NCBI GenBank assembly: GCA_034770075.1
Contig: CM068387.1
Location: 78,679,971 to 78,743,970, forward strand
Origin: Aralia elata
Lineage: Eukaryota > Streptophyta > Magnoliopsida > Apiales > Araliaceae
Length of the DNA stretch: 64,000 bases
Reading direction: 5' to 3'
Within the stretch, counting starts at the first letter, position 1; every line of letters starts with the position of its first letter. The translations under genes were made by a program, and so were the position numbers. The notes below the pieces were generated by a model, which had not been told where the DNA came from, ran no database searches, and saw only the letters and a program-made list of their open reading frames with translations. This document shows positions 58,826-64,000 of the stretch, in pieces.

Positions 58826-59936
58826 TGTTGGAAATGGGTTTGAAAATTAAATATTAGAGCATTTGAGGCTCAATTTAATGTGGAACCCACACTCCGAAAA
58901 TATCGGGTACATGCACTAATACATTCTTCTCTGCGAGGAGTATAACGTGGTATATTTATTTGGTCAAATCCATTATGTATTGAATGAGAAAATTGACTCC
59001 AAAGGTCACCTTTTGAAATGATAATAAATATTTGTGGGAAGCCAAGTCCCACATCGGTTAAGGACTAAAGTATAATTTAGTTTATATACAAGAAAGTTGC
59101 TCTTGGGTTTGGACCCCAAGGGGCACCCCACTTTTGTGGTAGGGAGAGGACCTAGCCAAGGCTTGGTTTGAACCCACACGCGCGTCGCCGCCGATCGGTC
59201 GGGCTGGGGTCGTGGGTCTTTGTATATATTTTTTGGACAAAATTTTATTTGAGTTTTGTTTATTTTATTTTAGTTCTATTATCAAAACTGTGTCGTTTTG
59301 AGAGAAATGTTATTTATTATCATACTACGACGTTTTGGAAGTGTTATTTGCTGGAACCAATAATACTACGTCGTTTTGAGAAGCGTCTGCCCGAACGGGA
59401 AGCGCCTTTTTCTGGTTGGTCCGAACGGATGCGCCCTACGTCGTTTTGACTGAACAAGTGCTATGTCATACCTTTTCGTATGCATCTGATGCCCTTTCAA
59501 TGGGTTGTGTCCCATCAGATGGGTCACGAACCCTTCCTATAAATAGATATGGGGCTGCCATTCGAATTCATTCTATTCACAAGCAATTCAGAGTATTTTC
59601 GTCTTTGCATTTTTTTCATTCATAATAGTCAGTTCAAGTACAGAACATAGAAATTGAGTTCGAAGAATTCTTAATTTTGAAGTGCTTCTAATTAAGAATT
59701 GAAAATCCGTTTTATCTTGGGAAGTAATTATTCAAAAACCTTTAGCACCAGTGAGGGAATAAATTTGCTTCAACGAAACTTTGTGAATTCAAAGGACTCG
59801 GATTTATAACAAATATTCTTTCTTTCTTCAAATTTTGATTTTCAAGTAAGTACACTGGACTTTCTAATTCTGATTTAATTATTTATCTAATTCTATGATC
59901 GGATATTAAATATTAATTATATTTACAGTTCATACA
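58826..59936 (+). mobile_element. Solo LTR, 1111 bp, family B copy 2
   Basis: Starts TGTTGGAAATGGG, ends CAGTTCATACA, with AGAAT on both sides (58821-58825 and 59937-59941). Same family as 41846-42942, sharing AAGTCCCACATCGGTTAAG, GGGCACCCCACTTTTGTGG and GTGTCCCATCAGATGGGTCA. Four GTCGTTTTGA-type motifs lie upstream of a TATA box CTATAAATAG at about 59537. No coding sequence. Confidence 0.87.
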
Positions 59937-60408
59937 AGAATAAAATCTAATGAATAATTACAATCGACAATCTAAAATCAACCTCTAATATATCTAAGAT
60001 ATTTAAAAACATAATTATCACATGAATAAATTCAGAACATGATTAGAAATCATAATATATATACAAGAAGATTCTATAAAAAATGCGTAATGGTGCAACC
60101 AAATGAAAGCTTTGTGGTCATCCAATAAGTGATAACATGACATAACTTTTTTGAAAATGTGCATATTGTAATATTACACCTTATGTTACATGTACTTTTT
60201 ATTTTGTCTTGAATTAGATGTGTTTAACAGTCGACACTTAGACAAATGGTAAAGCCGTAAAGGTGATAAACACTTAATTTTAGTATAAGAATTTGACTAG
60301 ATTAAGTAGTACCCATTTGATTGGTTACTTCATTTGAGTCCATGTAAGTTAAACTACGCTTAGAAATAATTCAACCAATTTAATTATATCTCAACTACTT
60401 TTAACTAT
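59937..60408. other. AT-rich spacer next to the Copia fragment
   Basis: No gene or recognised repeat. The Copia gag homology stops abruptly at about 60410. Confidence 0.4.
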
Positions 60409-60977
60409 GTAGTTCTCAGTTCCAGTTAACTTTTTAGAAATCAAAACTAAGCCAGGATGATCACTTGTATGAAGATACAGAGGATGATATACTGAGTTCA
60501 GTGGTGAATTCGTATCATTTACCTGATTCAAAAATGCCTGATCAGCTTGATTATGAGAAATATTTCTCTGTTGTTGATTCTGTGTTTGATTCTGGTTAGT
60601 TCCACTTGATGATGCTACCATAGCTGCGTAAGAAGTCATTTTACTTGTCTAGGGTTTTGAGATTGATAATTGCTGAAGATGATACTAAAAAAAATTGGAA
60701 ATGTTTTGAGATTTGTAGTGAAGTAATTTCAATTGTGTTTGCGGAAAACAGAATCGAATATCTCTGATACCATATGAACTTTATAAGACTGGATGATTGA
60801 AAAACAAGTAGAAGATGAACAAAGCATGTATTGCTCAAGTGATTAAGCTAATACAGGAAACTTGTTACTAAATCGATCAACTTACAAACTGTTAACCAAA
60901 GTGTATTTATACAAGAAGTAACCAACTATGCTAACCATTAATATTATTACACGTGTTAAACTAATCCCAATGCAACA
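60409..60977 (-). mobile_element. 5' end of a Copia retrotransposon: LTR, primer-binding site and gag start
   Basis: Minus strand. A 203-bp LTR (60775-60977) runs TGTTGCATTGGGATTAG.. to ..AGTTCA, with a TATA box (TATAAATACAC, about 60901-60912). Two bases on is TGGTATCAGAG (60762-60772), the tRNA-Met-type primer-binding site of Copia elements. The gag frame opens at 60639 and includes YLHTSDHPGLVLISKKLTG, the conserved Copia gag N-terminus, then ends after TENY where homology is lost. No protease, integrase, RT or 3' LTR is present, so the element is truncated and dead. The LTR outer boundary is inferred from the TG..CA rule. Confidence 0.85.
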
Positions 60978-61158
60978 AGTCCACGTTGGCAATCTGTGTG
61001 AAACCTTGAGTTAGCTTGTGCTGAAGTTGCTCATGTGAATGTTGTGAGGTTGGTTGATACATGTGCTGCATTATTTGCTTCTGAGGCATTGTATTCTGCT
61101 GCTGCTGCCGCATCATGAGCGTAGTACCTTCAATAGCGTTAACAGTGTTTTTGACCAT
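60978..61158 (-). pseudogene. Gln-rich open frame broken by the Copia LTR
   Basis: Frame of ~60 codons containing MMRQQQQNTMPQKQIMQHMY and QHSHEQLQHKLTQGFTQIA that runs into the LTR edge. It might be an exon remnant of a Gln-rich regulator or chance CAG/CAA-rich sequence. I do not recognise it. Confidence 0.25.
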
Positions 61159-63593
61159 TGTAATGTTTCTAAAATTTGTAGCAAATGATGTTTCTACTAT
61201 GCAATCTATGTAATATGAATTTATGTCATTACGAATGAAAAACAGAGTTCAAAAGAACATCTTCTTCGCAAAACAAACTAACATATAGCATTCACCATTC
61301 ATCACAACACAAACTAGCAGACTAATATGTAGCTTCATCACAAAACAAACTAAAACAGTTTCACCATTCACAAAACAGCTTTAAATATAGCATTCACTAT
61401 TCACCATTAAGTTTTGGTAACTTTTCTACAATTTTCAAAAGTTTTAGGACTGAGAATGCAGCAGAATTTAAATCAGTTTCCGAAGATCTAACCAAACTTT
61501 ATGGGGTTAACACTGAACTTGAAAAGGAGATTAGCACATTGAGAGAAACAGACAGATAGGGAGAAGGGGTGGTTGGGGGATTTATGAAAAAAAAAATCAG
61601 TACTAAAAAGTATTAATGCAATATTAATAAGATATAAACATAAATAGAGTTTTAATATATTTTTAGTTTTTACATGTGAATTCACCTGTATCAAAACAGT
61701 AAAGTAAATGGTCTCAGTTTTTTTAAATGCGTCTAAAATATACATGTCAATGATGTCATTATTATATTTGTTCGATATCATAATGGATTTTAAGAATTTA
61801 ATTACATATCAATACAATGTTAACATGCATATTTATATTATAAAGCCGGAGACTGTCGATTTTTTTGTATCCTCAATTTGTAGCTCCGTCAGAATTTTGA
61901 GATGTTAACTAACCGCAAAACATTATTTGTAATTATCCACGTAAACAATTATTTTTTACTTAAAACTCTCCATTCGATGTGTCTAAAATAGTCTTTTGTC
62001 AAATTCTGTCACTTACAAACCTTAATGATTTACAATTAACAAACTCCTTGTAACCCACGTTTGTCTCTGACACACATATTGTTTCTTTTACTTTTTTTGT
62101 TTGCCGTCGAATCTATTGTATAACTTCCGGGAGAGGAAGAACAAGCGTATACATTAGTGTATCCATAATCCATATGCTATTTTCTTCCAAACTTACAGAC
62201 ATACTACTTTTCTGCAGATAGTCGAGGTCAGTAAATTATCATAATTTTAACATTAATTGTTACCCATTATTACTCTCTATATTCAATTTTCTGCATATTT
62301 CAGTGTTTATTGATACATTATTTTAATGTTTGTGTATTTCTATTTCAAAAATTAATTATTAAATTATTTTATTGTCACACGTGCGCGCGGATGCTAACAT
62401 TAATCATAATATTAATCTTATTTTATTTGATTTTAAATTTAAATTAATTTTTAATACTAATCTTATTTACCTACTTTCAAAAATTACAAGTAAACTTTGA
62501 AATGTATTGAAACTTGAAAATAACTTTTAGATATCTATACTATTAATATTCTTTATCTATTCTATTATTTGTGCTTGAATGAATTGACTTATACCTCTGT
62601 GCTTAATTATGTGTAATTTTTAAATTGGTAAAAAGGTTTTAATAAATTATCGTTAATATATGAGTTTTTCATGATTCATGTTTGTTTGAAATTTTTTTTA
62701 CTGGATTATAGTTAATTCTTAAATTTTCAGCCTTGCTCAAGTTGATTAAAATTATTAAATTAAAGATTAGGGACATCAAATGTAAAATTATTTTAATTTT
62801 GGACTTTAATCGATTTATTTGCCAAATTATGTACACCAAAGCAGTTAAAAGAAAGGTGAGAGAGAAATCTATTATGATCTTTACCTAGTGAATTCAGATT
62901 CTTAGATTATTTTCTTCTTTATTAATTTATTTTTTTAATTAGTTTAACTAATTCTAAATATTTTAAAAATAACAAATCTCTGAGGATTGGATACTAGTCT
63001 CCAATTTTTAAGCACTTGCAATTACATATATTTATTGCATCAAGTTACCAAAGAATAAATCAATTAGTTGTACCACTAAAGTATCAGCTCAACTAAAGTG
63101 TTGCAAACTTAAACGTCATAAATCAAAACTAGACATTTAGCTAGTTCATTAACTTCATTGGCACACCAATCTCAAAATCTCAATGGTGTATACTTTTTAC
63201 GTTGGCTTTCATCCATGATGTTAATTCATGCTAAAGAGCTACTTTTTTCTCTTCTTTTTTCTTTCTATGTTTGTTTTCTTTTCTTCTTTTCAGTTTCAAA
63301 TCAGAGACGATCTACTCATCATTAAGGAGATAACTCTTGGCACCTGTTAAAATTACCAACTTGACATGAGCTATCTATCTATATAATCTACAATGGCTTC
63401 ATTCAAGAAATTATGTTACAAACAGTCAAACAACACTACACCTGCTCCTGCTGTCGCTTATCTAACCGACGATCTAAACTATAAAACCATGCAAATAAAG
63501 CATCATACACGGACAAAGAGGTCTCTAGCATACACGCTGAAACTCACTCTCTCGATCTCTCTCCTATCTTTCTCCTTCGCCTGTTCTCTACTA
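61159..63593. other. Gene-free spacer and AGO1 3' region
   Basis: AT-rich with no transposon I can name. The last ~250 bp downstream of the Argonaute stop codon likely form its 3' untranslated region. A plus-strand frame at 63393-63755 overlaps the Argonaute exon antisense and is not accepted as a gene. Confidence 0.45.
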
Positions 63594-63778
63594 CTAACAA
63601 TAAAACATTACTCTTTTCACATTCTCCTTGAGGGCCGGCAGTGGCCGTACGCCAGACTCTCCAGCAGCTCTAGTACTCTTGACACCATGACCGGCACCAC
63701 AGCCATTCTCCTGCATTTCTGGCTCCATGTAAAATCTGGCTCGAAATGCAGCTAAATGTGCATAATATGCTGGAGGAA
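63594..63778 (-). CDS. AGO1: Argonaute, AGO1 type, last exon (gene runs off the window)
   Basis: Argonaute proteins load microRNAs and siRNAs and cleave or repress matching RNAs; AGO1 is the main miRNA slicer. This exon encodes PPAYYAHLAAFRARFYMEPE, then a Gly/Arg-rich variable stretch (MQENGCGAGHGVKSTRAAGE), then RPLPALKENVKRVMFYC and a stop at 63594. The first block is the end of the PIWI domain, and the RPLPALKENVKRVMFYC tail is diagnostic of the AGO1 clade. It begins after an acceptor TCTGTTGTGCAG at 63779-63790 with two bases completing a Val codon. The variable loop is shorter than in Arabidopsis AGO1. The rest of the gene, including the slicer residues and the miR168 site, lies beyond 64000, so I cannot tell whether it is complete. 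Confidence 0.85.
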
Positions 63779-63902
63779 CTGCACAACAGAGTAAATAGCT
63801 CATCACTTGAAAGAATTACAACTCACATGGTAAACATAAGAAGACAACACTTCTCTCCGTTGGGAGAGAATTTGCATGACTTGAATATATGGAGGACAAA
63901 AC

Positions 63903-63976
63903 AAATGGGACCCACTTATTTTCTGAGATTTGATATTTCCACGAGGCCTTAGCCTCATTGAATGTGGGTCCCATTT
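63903..63976. repeat. Foldback in the AGO1 last intron
   Basis: AAATGGGACCCAC (63903-63915) faces GTGGGTCCCATTT (63964-63976) around a GAGGCCTTAGCCTC centre. Probably a small MITE, possibly extending past the window edge. Confidence 0.55.
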
Positions 63977-64000
63977 ATTTTGGTTTTCGGCCCAAAGGCA

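Noticed and set aside
59168..59625. Two plus-strand frames of 93 and 69 codons
   Set aside because: They lie in the family B solo LTR, and the matching region of the other LTR copy does not keep them open.
63393..63755. 120-codon plus-strand frame with a hydrophobic stretch
   Set aside because: It overlaps the AGO1 last exon antisense, and its second half is just the complement of that conserved coding sequence.

Overview
The window is nuclear DNA of a flowering plant, almost certainly a eudicot. It is AT-rich and intron-containing, with long repeat-filled spacers, plastid-targeted proteins with transit peptides and plant-only families (PR-10, LESV, VTE3, intronless ACA Ca2+ pump). The species cannot be fixed from the sequence. 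I see no bacterial, organellar or viral segment. Gene structures below come from joining reading frames at GT/AG splice sites; in each multi-exon gene the phases close exactly and the protein length matches the family. || Layout. 0.1-2.6 kb: two PR-10 (Bet v 1-like) genes, head to head. 3.4-7.0 kb: LESV, a starch-granule protein of the plastid stroma, four exons. 7.0-16.1 kb: gene-free, dominated by a ~2.8-kb solo LTR carrying a second ~2.8-kb solo LTR nested inside it, each with several kinds of tandem repeat. 16.1-20.1 kb: VTE3 (plastoquinone/tocopherol methyltransferase), three exons, with a Mutator-like foldback MITE close upstream of its start. 20.1-25.8 kb: spacer with MITEs and near-perfect hairpins. 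25.8-27.4 kb: a four-exon calmodulin of the CML8/CML11 type. 27.4-32.0 kb: spacer with MITEs and a minisatellite. 32.0-35.1 kb: an intact single-exon autoinhibited Ca2+-ATPase (ACA12/13 type). 35.1-46.4 kb: a debris field with three ACA gene fragments (two in inverted orientation), a nested 72-bp repeat array, a segmental duplication split by a solo LTR, a chimera of exon fragments (EHD-like, unknown, MLO-like) and a GGTAACC minisatellite. 46.4-50.9 kb: plastid ATP sulfurylase on the minus strand, five exons, with a predicted miR395 site in exon 1. 50.9-63.6 kb: spacer with a 3.3-kb solo LTR, Stowaway MITEs, a SINE with perfect target duplication, a 1.1-kb solo LTR and the 5' end of a Copia element. 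63.6-64.0 kb: last exon of an AGO1-type Argonaute running off the window. || Functionally the genes are unrelated housekeeping, stress and plastid genes, as expected for a eukaryotic chromosome arm. Two calcium genes (CML and ACA) lie next to each other, but nothing in the sequence shows that they are co-regulated. || The clearest unusual material is in the accessory DNA: five solo LTRs and no complete LTR element, an array of four GC-rich palindromes at 32-bp spacing inside an AT-rich LTR, inverted ACA fragments that could form a gene-derived hairpin RNA, and the multi-gene exon chimera. I found no convincing new enzymatic or defence system.
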